Origin: Croceivirga radicis
Lineage (GTDB): Bacteria > Bacteroidota > Bacteroidia > Flavobacteriales > Flavobacteriaceae
DNA: 64,000 nucleotides
Assembly: GCF_002072105.2 (NCBI RefSeq)
Contig: NZ_MTBC01000012.1
Coordinates: forward strand, 37,543-101,542
Direction of reading: 5' to 3'
Every line of letters starts with the position of its first letter. Position 1 is the stretch's first letter. A model generated the notes under the pieces. The model saw nothing but the letters and a program-made list of their open reading frames with translations, searched no databases and was not told the origin of the DNA. Positions 8,950 to 17,982 of the stretch are shown in pieces. Made by a program: the position numbers and the translations under genes.

Positions 8950-10926
8950 TTATTCCGGAGATTGGTCTTCTGACGGTTTTATTTCTTCAACCTTTACTTC
9001 TTCCTCTACCTTATCAAAAGGACGCTTACCAAAGATTTTTTCCAAATCGTCTTTAAAAATAACTTCTTTCTCTAACAAACGCTCAGCCAATTCTGTTAGT
9101 TTGTCTTTGTTGTCTTCTAGTAATTTTATTGCTCTTTGGTACTGCTCTTCTATTATTTTTGATATCTCCGTATCAATTTTTTGAGCTGTCTCTTCGCTAT
9201 ATGGTTTAGAAAAACCATATTCATTTTGTCCTGAAGAATCATAGTATGTTATGTTTCCTAAGGTATCATTCAACCCATATATGGTAACCATGGCTCTAGC
9301 TTGTTTGGTTACTTTTTCCAAATCTGAAAGGGCACCGGTAGAAATTTTATTGAACATTACCTTTTCTGCGGCTCTACCACCCATGGTGGCGCACATCTCA
9401 TCTAACATCTGCTCTGGGCGAACTATTAAACGCTCCTCTGGCAAATACCAAGCAGCGCCCAAAGACTGTCCTCTTGGTACAATGGTAACTTTAACCAGTG
9501 GAGCCGCATGTTCTGTCATCCAACTTACGGTAGCATGCCCTGCTTCGTGGTAAGCAATAGTTTTCTTCTCTTCTGGAGTAATAATTTTGTTTTTCTTCTC
9601 TAAGCCACCAACAATACGGTCTACGGCATCAAGAAAATCTTGCTTGGTTACCGCTTTACGTTCTTTACGAGCAGCGATCAAGGCAGCTTCGTTACATACA
9701 TTAGCAATATCCGCACCCGAAAAACCTGGGGTTTGTTTAGCAAGGAAATCTAAATCTAGTGTCTCTGCTGTTTTAATAGGTCTTAAGTGTACTTCAAAGA
9801 TTTCTTTACGCTCACGAATGTCTGGTAGGTCTACATAAATCTGTCTATCAAAACGGCCAGCACGCATTAATGCTTTATCCAACACATCTGCACGGTTGGT
9901 TGCTGCTAGCACAATAACATTGGTATTGGTGCCAAAACCATCCATTTCTGTAAGTAACTGGTTTAATGTGTTTTCGCGTTCATCATTAGAACCAGTAAAA
10001 TTGTTTTTACCACGGGCTCTACCTATGGCATCAATTTCATCGATGAAAATTATTGCTGGCGATTTATCTTTGGCTTGTTTAAATAAATCTCTAACCCTAG
10101 ATGCACCTACACCTACGAACATTTCTACAAAATCTGAACCGGATAAAGAGAAAAATGGCACTTTTGCTTCCCCAGCTACGGCTTTGGCCAATAGAGTTTT
10201 ACCTGTTCCCGGAGGGCCCACCAAAAGGGCGCCTTTAGGTATTTTACCACCTAGTGAGGTATATTTGTCTGGGTTTCTAAGGAACTCAACAATTTCTTGT
10301 ACTTCTTCTTTGGCACCTTCTAAACCGGCTACATCTTTAAAGGAAGTTCTAGTGTCTGTTTTCTCATCAAATAACTTTGCCTTAGACTTTCCAATATTAA
10401 ATATTTGACCACCAGCACCACCAGCACCACCGCCAGACATTCTACGCATAAGGTATATCCAAATACCAATGATAAGAATAAACGGTATCAAGGATAAGAT
10501 AATATCCCCAAATATGTTAGACTCCGTATCAAACTCAACAATAGTGTCTAGGTTATTCTCTTTTTTGATTTCGGTAATTTCATTTTGAAATATTTGCAAG
10601 TCACCGTAATCTAAGATGTACTGCGGCACCATACCTGTAGAAGGCAGTAAGGATTTTTCAGAAACTCCCTTATGTACATCTTTTTTTAATGCTTCATCCG
10701 TTAGAAAGATTTTAGCCTTTCTGGTATTGGTTATGATTACTATTTTACTAATGTCTCCATTACGTAAAAATTCTTGCATTTCTGAGGTGGTCGTTTTTTC
10801 CGTATTGGAAAAAGTTGCCGAACCAAAAAATTGAAAGCCCAAAATAAGGGCGATGATAACACCATATATCCACCAAGAACTAAAACGGGGTTTTTTGGGT
10901 GTGTTTGGATTATTGTCTTTAGCCAT
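8950..10926 (-). CDS. ftsH: ATP-dependent zinc metalloprotease FtsH
   Basis: Membrane-anchored AAA+ protease that degrades misassembled membrane proteins and regulatory substrates. There are two N-terminal membrane segments (about residues 19-36 and 140-160). The AAA module has Walker A GPPGTGKT at residues 237-244 and Walker B IIFIDEIDAIG. The peptidase domain has the zinc motif HEAGH at residues 460-464. The 658-aa length is normal and the acidic C-terminal tail is usual. It follows rsfS by eight bases. In E. coli FtsH controls lipid A synthesis enzymes; here its operon partners are phospholipid genes. Confidence 0.97.
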   Translation of the reverse strand: MAKDNNPNTPKKPRFSSWWIYGVIIALILGFQFFGSATFSNTEKTTTSEMQEFLRNGDISKIVIITNTRKAKIFLTDEALKKDVHKGVSEKSLLPSTGMVPQYILDYGDLQIFQNEITEIKKENNLDTIVEFDTESNIFGDIILSLIPFILIIGIWIYLMRRMSGGGAGGAGGQIFNIGKSKAKLFDEKTDTRTSFKDVAGLEGAKEEVQEIVEFLRNPDKYTSLGGKIPKGALLVGPPGTGKTLLAKAVAGEAKVPFFSLSGSDFVEMFVGVGASRVRDLFKQAKDKSPAIIFIDEIDAIGRARGKNNFTGSNDERENTLNQLLTEMDGFGTNTNVIVLAATNRADVLDKALMRAGRFDRQIYVDLPDIRERKEIFEVHLRPIKTAETLDLDFLAKQTPGFSGADIANVCNEAALIAARKERKAVTKQDFLDAVDRIVGGLEKKNKIITPEEKKTIAYHEAGHATVSWMTEHAAPLVKVTIVPRGQSLGAAWYLPEERLIVRPEQMLDEMCATMGGRAAEKVMFNKISTGALSDLEKVTKQARAMVTIYGLNDTLGNITYYDSSGQNEYGFSKPYSEETAQKIDTEISKIIEEQYQRAIKLLEDNKDKLTELAERLLEKEVIFKDDLEKIFGKRPFDKVEEEVKVEEIKPSEDQSPE

Positions 10927-10934
10927 TTTCTTTT

Positions 10935-11309
10935 TTAATTATAGCTGCTCTCTACTAAAGTTACTTTGGCATCTCCCCAAAGACCTTCTATATCATAATA
11001 TTCTCTTACATGTTTCTGGAAAACATGTACAACCACATTTACATAGTCCATTAAAACCCATTCGGCATTGTCAGAGCCTTCTACATGCCAAGGTTTGTCT
11101 TTTAAAGCTTTACTTACGGTTTTTTGAATGGAAGAGACTATAGCGTTAACGTGGGTATTGGATGTACCATTGCAAATAACAAAATAATCGCAGACCGTAT
11201 TCTCAATATCCCTTAAATCCAATAAACTAATATCCAGTCCTTTTACTTCTTCTATCCCAGCAATAATTAAGGCAATAAGTTCATCTGCATTGGTTTTGTT
11301 TCCCTGCAT
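10935..11309 (-). CDS. rsfS: Ribosome silencing factor RsfS
   Basis: Binds ribosomal protein uL14 and prevents subunit joining when nutrients are limiting. The 124-aa protein has the family's core: the VKGLDISLLDLRDI strand-helix, the CDYFVICNGTSNTHV motif and the late WVLMDYVNVVVHVF segment with HVREYYDIEGLWGDA. It is the first gene of the minus-strand operon with ftsH. A good Bacteroidota promoter lies 22-50 bases upstream of its start. Confidence 0.95.
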   Translation of the reverse strand: MQGNKTNADELIALIIAGIEEVKGLDISLLDLRDIENTVCDYFVICNGTSNTHVNAIVSSIQKTVSKALKDKPWHVEGSDNAEWVLMDYVNVVVHVFQKHVREYYDIEGLWGDAKVTLVESSYN

Positions 11310-11330
11310 CCAATAATTTTAAAATTTTTA

Positions 11331-11359
11331 CAAAGTTATTATTTTTTTGTTTTGTCCAA
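11331..11359 (-). promoter_or_regulatory. Predicted promoter of rsfS-ftsH operon
   Basis: On the minus strand a TTG (11359-11357) is followed after 18 nt by TAACTTTG (11338-11331), a perfect match to the Bacteroidota -7 element TAnnTTTG. The predicted transcript start is about 15 nt before the rsfS ATG. It overlaps the divergent birA promoter. Confidence 0.65.
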
Positions 11360-11381
11360 TTGTGTTTTTAACATAACATTG
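11350..11381 (+). promoter_or_regulatory. Predicted promoter of birA
   Basis: TTTTG at 11350-11354 is followed after 19 nt by TAACATTG at 11374-11381, which matches TAnnTTTG at all but one position. The spacing is normal for the phylum. It is back to back with the rsfS promoter. Confidence 0.5.
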
Positions 11382-11403
11382 AAACATATTAGGACAACAC
11401 AGT

Positions 11404-12135
11404 ATGCAATTAATCAAACTTGATGCCACTGCTTCTACAAATCTGTATTTAAAAGAGCTCTTGGTCAACGGATTTACGGCAGATTACACCGTGGTTTGGG
11501 CTAAAAACCAAACCAAAGGGAGAGGACAAATGGGCAACCAATGGCTTGTAGAGCCTGGTAAAAACTTAACGTTTAGTGTTTTAAGGTCTGGTTTGGCCTT
11601 GGCGCCTGAGGACTTTTTTTACCTAAACGCCATTGTTTCTTTGTCTATAGTAGACGTATTGAAAAGCATGACAATTGTTCCTGTAACCGTAAAATGGCCA
11701 AACGACATTATGGCAGGGAATAAAAAAATCTGTGGGATTCTTACTGAAAATCAGTTTAAGGGACCTGTAATAGATAAATCAATTATGGGGATTGGTTTAA
11801 ATGTAAACCAAACTAATTTTGGTGAAATGTCTAATGTTACCTCACTAAAAACCCTTGTTGGTACGGATTTTAACCTTGAAATAATTTTAGGAGAATTGAT
11901 TAAAGCCGTAAAAAGAAGATTTCTAGAATATCCCAAAGAGAATTACTTAGCGCTTTTGAAAGTATACGAACAACAATTGTTTAGGATAAACAAGGTGTCT
12001 GCCTTTGAAGATGGGGAAGGGAAAATTAGTAATGCTATGATTCTTGGAGTTGCAAGAAGTGGAAAATTAAAACTCCTTAAAGAAGATGAATCCGAAATTC
12101 AAATAGCGTTTAAGGAGCTTAGATTACTTTATTGA
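11404..12135 (+). CDS. birA: Biotin--[acetyl-CoA carboxylase] ligase
   Basis: Activates biotin as biotinyl-AMP and attaches it to the carboxyl carrier protein. Conserved biotin/ATP motifs are visible: KGRGQMGNQW near residue 39 (the GRGR-type loop) and VKWPNDIMAGNKKICGIL near residue 97. The short C-terminal domain follows. At 243 aa it has no N-terminal helix-turn-helix, so it is a pure ligase rather than a bifunctional repressor. Its last seven bases overlap the end of the convergent SRPBCC gene. Confidence 0.95.
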   Translation: MQLIKLDATASTNLYLKELLVNGFTADYTVVWAKNQTKGRGQMGNQWLVEPGKNLTFSVLRSGLALAPEDFFYLNAIVSLSIVDVLKSMTIVPVTVKWPNDIMAGNKKICGILTENQFKGPVIDKSIMGIGLNVNQTNFGEMSNVTSLKTLVGTDFNLEIILGELIKAVKRRFLEYPKENYLALLKVYEQQLFRINKVSAFEDGEGKISNAMILGVARSGKLKLLKEDESEIQIAFKELRLLY

Positions 12136-12527
12136 CCTATTTTTTCAAGATTATCTGTCAAGGTTTGCATAAAATTACTGATAGGCTTTTTAATCATCAT
12201 AGCCATCATAGCGTTAAATTCTCCTTCAAAGCTTAAACCAACTTCGCTAGTATTTGCCGCAGGTTCTGCTATAACTGCTGTAAGGGTAAACGGAAGCTTA
12301 TCACTTGCAGCTCCCAGTACTACTTTTGAATTAGGTGTTTTTTCTTTAAGCCTTAAAATAATTTCTGGCATTCCCTTAAGGGCAAATTTGAAGGTTTGGT
12401 CATCCAAAACCTCAAATTTATCTATATTATCTGGCATTAAAACTTTAAAATTTTTAACGTCAGAAAGAAATTCAAAAACAGTTTTATTGTCTTGATTTAC
12501 GGTTTTCTTGGGTGTCTCTATATGCAT
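12129..12527 (-). CDS. SRPBCC (START-like) family protein
   Basis: Small 132-aa cytoplasmic protein with the alternating strand pattern of the helix-grip fold. It opens with a strand-helix segment (VFEFLSDVKNFKVLMPDNI) typical of polyketide-cyclase/START-like proteins and ends in a long C-terminal helix (MMIKKPISNFMQTL). It follows pyrE by one base and must be co-transcribed with it. The ligand is unknown. The call rests on fold-like pattern only. Confidence 0.65.
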   Translation of the reverse strand: MHIETPKKTVNQDNKTVFEFLSDVKNFKVLMPDNIDKFEVLDDQTFKFALKGMPEIILRLKEKTPNSKVVLGAASDKLPFTLTAVIAEPAANTSEVGLSFEGEFNAMMAMMIKKPISNFMQTLTDNLEKIGQ

Positions 12528-12528
12528 T

Positions 12529-13173
12529 TTATTCAGTTTTCCATTCAGCTGGGTTCTCCCGCCACTGCAATAATGTTTGTAGTTGTTCTTCTTTTATATA
12601 ATGTGTATCAGAAGCTTGCTCTATAAGGTGTGCGTAATCACTCAACGTATGCAGCTCTAATCCGCTTTCAGAGAAATTTTCAGCGGCGGCACTAAAGCCA
12701 TATGAAAAAATGGCAACCATTCCTTTAACTTCCGCTTTTGCTTCTTTTAATGCTTTTACTGCATTTAGGCTACTTTTACCGGTACTGATTAAATCTTCTA
12801 TAACTACAACCGTTTGTCCTGGGTTAAGCTGCCCTTCTATTTGGTTTTGCCTACCATGGGATTTTGGTTCTGGCCTAACATAAATAAAAGGCAGGCCCAA
12901 TGCCTCTGCTACCAATATACCAACGCCAATGGCGCCAGTGGCAACCCCAGCAATAACATCTGGTTTACCGTAAAGTTTCTCTACTTGTTTAGCCAATTCT
13001 TCACGCACATAATTGCGTATTTTTGGGTAAGACAAGATTATTCTATTGTCACAATAGATAGGAGATTTCCAGCCAGAAGCCCACGTAAAAGGATTTTCTG
13101 GGCTCAATTTAATTGCATTAATTTGCAGCAACAATTCTGCCGTTTTCTTGGCACTATTTTTATCCAAAATCAT
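12529..13173 (-). CDS. pyrE: Orotate phosphoribosyltransferase
   Basis: Fifth step of pyrimidine synthesis: orotate plus PRPP to OMP. The N terminus (NPFTWASGWKSPIYCDNR) is the orotate-binding region. The PRPP loop TVVVIEDLISTGKSS lies near residue 120. At 214 aa the length is typical. The start is only 7 bases from the start of the divergent NUDIX gene, so promoter elements must lie inside the neighbouring coding regions. A TACATTTG box sits four bases before the ATG on this strand. Confidence 0.96.
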   Translation of the reverse strand: MILDKNSAKKTAELLLQINAIKLSPENPFTWASGWKSPIYCDNRIILSYPKIRNYVREELAKQVEKLYGKPDVIAGVATGAIGVGILVAEALGLPFIYVRPEPKSHGRQNQIEGQLNPGQTVVVIEDLISTGKSSLNAVKALKEAKAEVKGMVAIFSYGFSAAAENFSESGLELHTLSDYAHLIEQASDTHYIKEEQLQTLLQWRENPAEWKTE

Positions 13174-13180
13174 AGAGCAA

Positions 13181-13783
13181 ATGTATAAAGTTTTTGTAAA
13201 TGAGAAACCTCTTTATCTAACAAATAAAAGGCCTCTAGTGCAAGAAAACGTTTATGATATTGAAGAAATCAATTTAAAAAATGTACTAGATGGGTTTTTT
13301 CAAAAAAATAGCTCTGGAGCTTTCCTTTTTGATCCCAAGGGAGACGTGTTGAATACATTTGCTAAAGATGTTCCTATTGTTTTAGCAGCGGGTGGTGTGG
13401 TCAAAAACGCCAAAAACAAGGTTTTGTTTATAAAACGAAATAAGAAATGGGATTTGCCAAAGGGTAAATTGGATAAAGGCGAAACCATTGAAGCTGCTGC
13501 AATTAGGGAGGTTGAAGAAGAAACTGGTATTAGCGGTCTTGAGTTGGGTGATTTTCTTCAGATAACCTATCACGTTTTCGTAAGAAAAGGTAAATACAAG
13601 CTCAAAGTTGTCTATTGGTATGCTATGTACTCTTCTTTTGATGGTAAACTAGTGCCACAGCAAGAAGAGGGTATTACTAAAGTTAAATGGAAAGGAGTTC
13701 AAAAAGGCAAAAAAGCACTTAAGAACACCTATGAAAATATCAAATTGTTATTTGAGGAAAACTCAATATACGAGACCCTCTAG
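13181..13783 (+). CDS. NUDIX hydrolase
   Basis: Hydrolyses a nucleoside diphosphate linked to another moiety. The full Nudix box GX5EX7REUXEEXGU is present as GKLDKGE...REVEEETGI, about residues 89-111. The frame is open from 13148, but the ATG at 13181 (MYKVFVNEKPLYL) is chosen because it avoids overlap with pyrE and starts at a family-like beta strand. About 70 residues before the Nudix domain form an extra N-terminal region. The last 21 bases overlap the convergent M14 gene. The substrate is unknown. Confidence 0.9.
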   Translation: MYKVFVNEKPLYLTNKRPLVQENVYDIEEINLKNVLDGFFQKNSSGAFLFDPKGDVLNTFAKDVPIVLAAGGVVKNAKNKVLFIKRNKKWDLPKGKLDKGETIEAAAIREVEEETGISGLELGDFLQITYHVFVRKGKYKLKVVYWYAMYSSFDGKLVPQQEEGITKVKWKGVQKGKKALKNTYENIKLLFEENSIYETL

Positions 13784-15544
13784 ACTATATAGGTTGTTGG
13801 TAATCCTAACTATTGGATACCTTAAATGAGCCTTCTCATAATATGTAGACCTTTTAAAGATAAAATCCAATTGTGCGTACCAATTTGAAGCAAAGATGGT
13901 ATCCGTAGCCTTTTTTTGTTCAAATCCCTGTTTTAGCAAACTATCCTTTTCAAAAATCTCCAATGCCGTATCTTCAAAAACATAGGGGGAAAACCCTTCT
14001 TTTTGTTGTAAAACGGTGTCAAAGAAATTCCAATTAAAAAAGGAATCAACCGCTATGGGTTCTAGGGTTTCAACCAAATACCTAAATGCATCTTGTTTAG
14101 TGGCAATTAAAAAATCTCCTTTTTTAGCTGTTATGGTATCCACTATAGTAGATACACGGGTATTGTAATGCGGGTAATGCCCTTCGTAAGCCGTACCGTA
14201 AGTTTTGTAGTCTTCTATCCGGTAGGTCTCAACAGTTAAGGTGGTATCTTTTTTTATCTCTTTTAGCTGTACATTGTTTTGTTTTAATCTTTGCAAAACT
14301 TCCGTGTAGCTCTTTGGTAAAATATATGCATCTGGTACACTTATGGTATCTTTTGGTATGTAATTGTTCTGGTATTTAACAGAATATGTCTCTGGTTTTG
14401 AACGGTCATATTTTAATCTATTCTTACCGGTAATTGCACTTACAATTGTATCTGCTTTATAACCTTTAAACTGTAATGCACTAGTTTTTGTGGTATCTAC
14501 CGTCCAATTTAAAAAGTATGTTTTCTGTTCAATTTGGCTTTTAAAGGTTTCAGCTTTTAATTTTTTAATTTTTTCGTAGTCTTTATCGGTAATAGAAATT
14601 AATTGCTCCATTAAGGCATAAGTACCTTCTACCCGTTTTTTATAGGGCTTTAGCATATGGGTTTCTACCATTAGTCCTAAAGTGTTCCAAAGGGTGGTAT
14701 AACCAGTAGAGTATCTGGGATTATCTAAAAATTGGCTAAAACCGGTTTCTGGTGGTCTATTAAATACATTTACATAAGGGGTAATGTCCCAATTTTTGTG
14801 CTGCAAACTGTCTTCCAATTGGGTTTTTAGTTCCGTTTCTAAATACATGCCAAGTTCATTCCCCAATTTATTATGCTGTGTAAATAAATGTGTTAAAGTG
14901 TATTGGTAATCTGCACCATTACTTACATGATTGTCTACAAAAACATCTGGTTTTACCATGTGAAAAATACTAGCGAAAGTTGCAGCATTTTTCGTGTCCA
15001 TTTTTATGAAATCCCTATTCAAATCATAATTTAAGGCATTGCCTCTAAAACCGTAGCTTAGTGGGCCGTTTTGGTTGGCTCTGGAGTGTGAGTTTCTATT
15101 ATGCATTCCGCCAACATTGTAAACAGGAATGGCGGTAATAACCGTATTTTTGGGCGCTTTTAATTTCCCTATTGCTAAATCCCTAAAAAGCATCATTGTA
15201 GCGTCTATGCCATCACTTTCGCCTGGATGGATACCATTATTTATAAGAAGAATGGCCTTGTCTTCCCTTATTTTTCCAAAATTAAAATTGGCATCTGGGT
15301 TAAAGGTGACTAGATGTAAAGGTAGCCCGTAATCTGTAGTTCCAATGTTTTGTACATTGATTTCTGAGTAATCTTTTGCTAACCTTAGATAATAAGAAAT
15401 TGTTTCTTCATAAGTAGCTGTTTCTAAACCGTTACTTAATTCAAACTTTGTGGAAAAGTTTAATTTTTCTTTCTCCGGGTCTTTTTTACAACTGACTAGA
15501 AATAAAGAAGATAAAAATACACCTAAAAGTACCTTAGATTTCAT
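13763..15544 (-). CDS. M14-family zinc carboxypeptidase-like lipoprotein
   Basis: Exported peptidase-like protein anchored as a lipoprotein (lipobox LVSC, Cys19). The M14 zinc-binding pair is seen as HPGE in NNGIHPGESDG (near residue 105). A later VDNHVSNGADY segment supplies the third candidate ligand His. The NYDLNRDFIK segment resembles the family's substrate-arginine region. The C-terminal 250 residues have no recognised domain. At 593 aa it is longer than a minimal carboxypeptidase. It is transcribed alone and convergent with the NUDIX gene. Peptide or cell-wall substrates are both possible. Confidence 0.8.
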   Translation of the reverse strand: MKSKVLLGVFLSSLFLVSCKKDPEKEKLNFSTKFELSNGLETATYEETISYYLRLAKDYSEINVQNIGTTDYGLPLHLVTFNPDANFNFGKIREDKAILLINNGIHPGESDGIDATMMLFRDLAIGKLKAPKNTVITAIPVYNVGGMHNRNSHSRANQNGPLSYGFRGNALNYDLNRDFIKMDTKNAATFASIFHMVKPDVFVDNHVSNGADYQYTLTHLFTQHNKLGNELGMYLETELKTQLEDSLQHKNWDITPYVNVFNRPPETGFSQFLDNPRYSTGYTTLWNTLGLMVETHMLKPYKKRVEGTYALMEQLISITDKDYEKIKKLKAETFKSQIEQKTYFLNWTVDTTKTSALQFKGYKADTIVSAITGKNRLKYDRSKPETYSVKYQNNYIPKDTISVPDAYILPKSYTEVLQRLKQNNVQLKEIKKDTTLTVETYRIEDYKTYGTAYEGHYPHYNTRVSTIVDTITAKKGDFLIATKQDAFRYLVETLEPIAVDSFFNWNFFDTVLQQKEGFSPYVFEDTALEIFEKDSLLKQGFEQKKATDTIFASNWYAQLDFIFKRSTYYEKAHLRYPIVRITNNLYSLEGLVY

Positions 15545-15586
15545 AGAAGCCTCATAAAATGAAGCTGTAAATGTAAGTAATAATAG

Positions 15587-15997
15587 TTAGGATGCCATTT
15601 CTAGTACAGCCAAATCGTTGATGTCTAGTTTATGTATTGGTTTGGTTAAATAGTCTATTTGATGCACAGATTGTTTAGCGTATGCTTGCCATTTGTTGCG
15701 ATCGGCAATATCTATTGAAGAAGTAATGATTTTTATATTGATTTTTTGGGTAATGGGCAATTCCAAAAAATTTTCCAAAAACGTCCAACCGTCCATAATG
15801 GGCATGTTAATATCCAAGAATATTAAAGAAGGTAGGGGCCTACCATCCTTTATGCGGCTCTTAATGGCATCCAGAGCAACAGACCCATTACAGAAATCTG
15901 TAGGTTTAATCTCTTTAGAAATACGTTCTAATATCTTTTTTAAGCCAAATACAGTGATTAAATCGTCGTCTATAATGAAAACGGAATTATTTTTCAT
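15587..15997 (-). CDS. Single-domain response regulator
   Basis: A 136-aa protein that is only a receiver domain. The acidic pocket is FIIDDDL, the phospho-acceptor Asp lies in IFLDINMPIMDGW and the conserved Lys in YLTKPI. There is no DNA-binding or enzymatic output domain. It overlaps the upstream PAS histidine kinase by 11 bases, so it is the probable phosphate acceptor. Output must go through protein-protein contact or a phosphorelay. The pairing resembles phytochrome/Rcp1-type systems. Confidence 0.88.
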   Translation of the reverse strand: MKNNSVFIIDDDLITVFGLKKILERISKEIKPTDFCNGSVALDAIKSRIKDGRPLPSLIFLDINMPIMDGWTFLENFLELPITQKINIKIITSSIDIADRNKWQAYAKQSVHQIDYLTKPIHKLDINDLAVLEMAS

Positions 15998-17843
15998 GTC
16001 CTATTATTATACTAAATGTTGAACCCTTGTTTACTTTGCTTTTTACCTCTAGTTTGGCACCCATTGCTTCTGCTTGGTTTCTAGCAATAAATAATCCAAT
16101 ACCTTTTGCTTCGGCATTGTTATGGAATGTTTTATACATGCCAAATAATTTGTCTTTATGTTGATTTAAATTTAAACCTAGACCGTTATCTTCTACATGA
16201 ATAACTATTTTTCCATTTTCCCTAGTGGTATAAACTCTTATTTGTGGCGTAGTATTTGGTCGTCTGTATTTTATGGCGTTACTAATAAATTGAATTAGAA
16301 TGTTTTCTAAATAAATGGGTACTGTTTTTAGGTAAAGGTTTTCGGAAACCTGATTGTTTAATCTGGCCTGGGATAAATCTAGTTGGTCTTTAAGATGGGT
16401 GGCAGCTTTGTTGGTTAAATCGTGCAGATTAACAATTTCCCTATCAAGTTTTAATTGTTGGTTAATAACCAAAACCTGATTTAAATGCTCTAAAGTCTCA
16501 GCCAGATCGGAAGCTGATTCTCCCAACATACCCAATAGATTCTTCGTTTCTATAGGGTCTTCTTCCATATTTAGGAAATTTAAGAGCATGGTTATGTTTG
16601 CTGAGTGCGAACGTATATTGTGGGAAACGATATGGGCAAAATCTATAAGCTTGTTATTTTGAACAGTAGTTACTTGTATTAGCTGTTTTAACTCTCTTTC
16701 TTTTTGAATAACATCTGATATATCTAAACTAATACCAATGATGCCCTTGATTTCTCCCTTAATATTTTCAAAGGGAATTTTTGAAGTTAAAAGAGCTAAT
16801 TCTTTGCCGCTTTTTAATTTTGTAATGGTTCGCTTACCTAATATAGGAACACCGGTGCTTAGGACCCTTAAATCTTCCTCTCTAAAGGTTTTTGCAATTT
16901 CCGCATCAAAAAGTTCAAAGTCATTTTTACCTATAATCTCTTGTTTAGGTAATCCAATAAATTCCTCTTCCTGTTTATTAACAAGAATCTTTCTCGATTC
17001 GGTATCTTTTATAAAAACACTGGCTGGTAAACTATCTATTAATGTATTAAGAAGGTTTTCATTCTCTTCTATGGTTACTTTAGAATTAACCTGTTCCGTG
17101 ATATCTTGTAAGGTGCCTACTAATTTTATTATTTTACCATGGCTATATATTGGGCGGCATGCTACATTTAAATGTTTTTTATTTCCTTTTGCAGATATAA
17201 TCCTAAGTTTTTCGTGCCAGGTAATACCAATTTCAGAGCTATTTCTAAATAGCATCTTTACTATTTCTTTTTCTTTACTATTTCTGTAGAACTCTAGAGT
17301 ATTTTTTACGGTTGGCTCAAACTCTGGCCCTACTTCAAATATTTCCTTCGCTGTTTGTGACCAACTTATGGCGTAATTATCTATATCAAATTCCCAAAAA
17401 CCTACTTTAGATATTTCAGATTGCAAGTTTAATAAGTTGTCTAGCTTATCGTACTTTATATCGTTTAATGTCTTTTGGGTAACATCATCTACTTTATGTA
17501 TAGTGCCAATAGTATTCTGATTTTCGTCAAACCATGGGGAAAAACTCCATTTGAAAAAGCTGTTATTAGGTCCTCTAGTAATACCTTGTTTACTTATACC
17601 GGATAAACCTTCCGCAACCACTTGTTTCCAATCATTATCCGCGTATTGTTTAAGTAAGGAACAAATAGATTGCCCATTAATATTATCAAATTGGAATCCG
17701 TGGTACCTGACCCATTCATCGGTTGCCTCTACTAATTTGCCTTGACTATTAATTAATGCCATAGACAGAGGTAAACTCTTAATGGAGTATGTGTTTATGC
17801 TACCTTTAGTGTTCAATATGTTGGGATTTGCATTCAAATACAC
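15987..17843 (-). CDS. Cytoplasmic multi-PAS histidine kinase
   Basis: A 618-aa soluble kinase without membrane helices. Three PAS domains are apparent: about residues 25-135 (LPLSMALINSQGKLVEATDEW), 150-255 (SEISKVGFWEFDIDN, ending in a PAC-like VGTLQDITE) and 265-380 (LIDSLPASVFIKDTES, ending IIGISLDISD). The dimerisation region has an atypical H-box, IVSHNIRSHSANI, with Asn after the His where most kinases have Glu. The ATPase domain follows: LIQFISNAIKY, VEDNGLGLN and KGIGLFIARNQ. Translation is coupled to the stand-alone receiver gene downstream. The signal is unknown; redox or light sensing through PAS is possible. Confidence 0.88.
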   Translation of the reverse strand: MYLNANPNILNTKGSINTYSIKSLPLSMALINSQGKLVEATDEWVRYHGFQFDNINGQSICSLLKQYADNDWKQVVAEGLSGISKQGITRGPNNSFFKWSFSPWFDENQNTIGTIHKVDDVTQKTLNDIKYDKLDNLLNLQSEISKVGFWEFDIDNYAISWSQTAKEIFEVGPEFEPTVKNTLEFYRNSKEKEIVKMLFRNSSEIGITWHEKLRIISAKGNKKHLNVACRPIYSHGKIIKLVGTLQDITEQVNSKVTIEENENLLNTLIDSLPASVFIKDTESRKILVNKQEEEFIGLPKQEIIGKNDFELFDAEIAKTFREEDLRVLSTGVPILGKRTITKLKSGKELALLTSKIPFENIKGEIKGIIGISLDISDVIQKERELKQLIQVTTVQNNKLIDFAHIVSHNIRSHSANITMLLNFLNMEEDPIETKNLLGMLGESASDLAETLEHLNQVLVINQQLKLDREIVNLHDLTNKAATHLKDQLDLSQARLNNQVSENLYLKTVPIYLENILIQFISNAIKYRRPNTTPQIRVYTTRENGKIVIHVEDNGLGLNLNQHKDKLFGMYKTFHNNAEAKGIGLFIARNQAEAMGAKLEVKSKVNKGSTFSIIIGHEK

Positions 17844-17982
17844 AGGAAATTTCCTACAATTATATAAAGTTATTACTTAATAGCTTTTTAATTGTTGTGT
17901 ATATGCAAAAAAACGATGTTTCTTGTTCTTCTTTGTTTTTTTTGCCCTGAAAAAGCGTTAATTATGGTTGAATAGCAGTTAG

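Noticed and set aside
9896..10408. 170-codon plus-strand frame opposite ftsH
   Set aside because: It lies fully inside ftsH, a strongly conserved gene, and has no recognisable domain or start context. It is a shadow frame.
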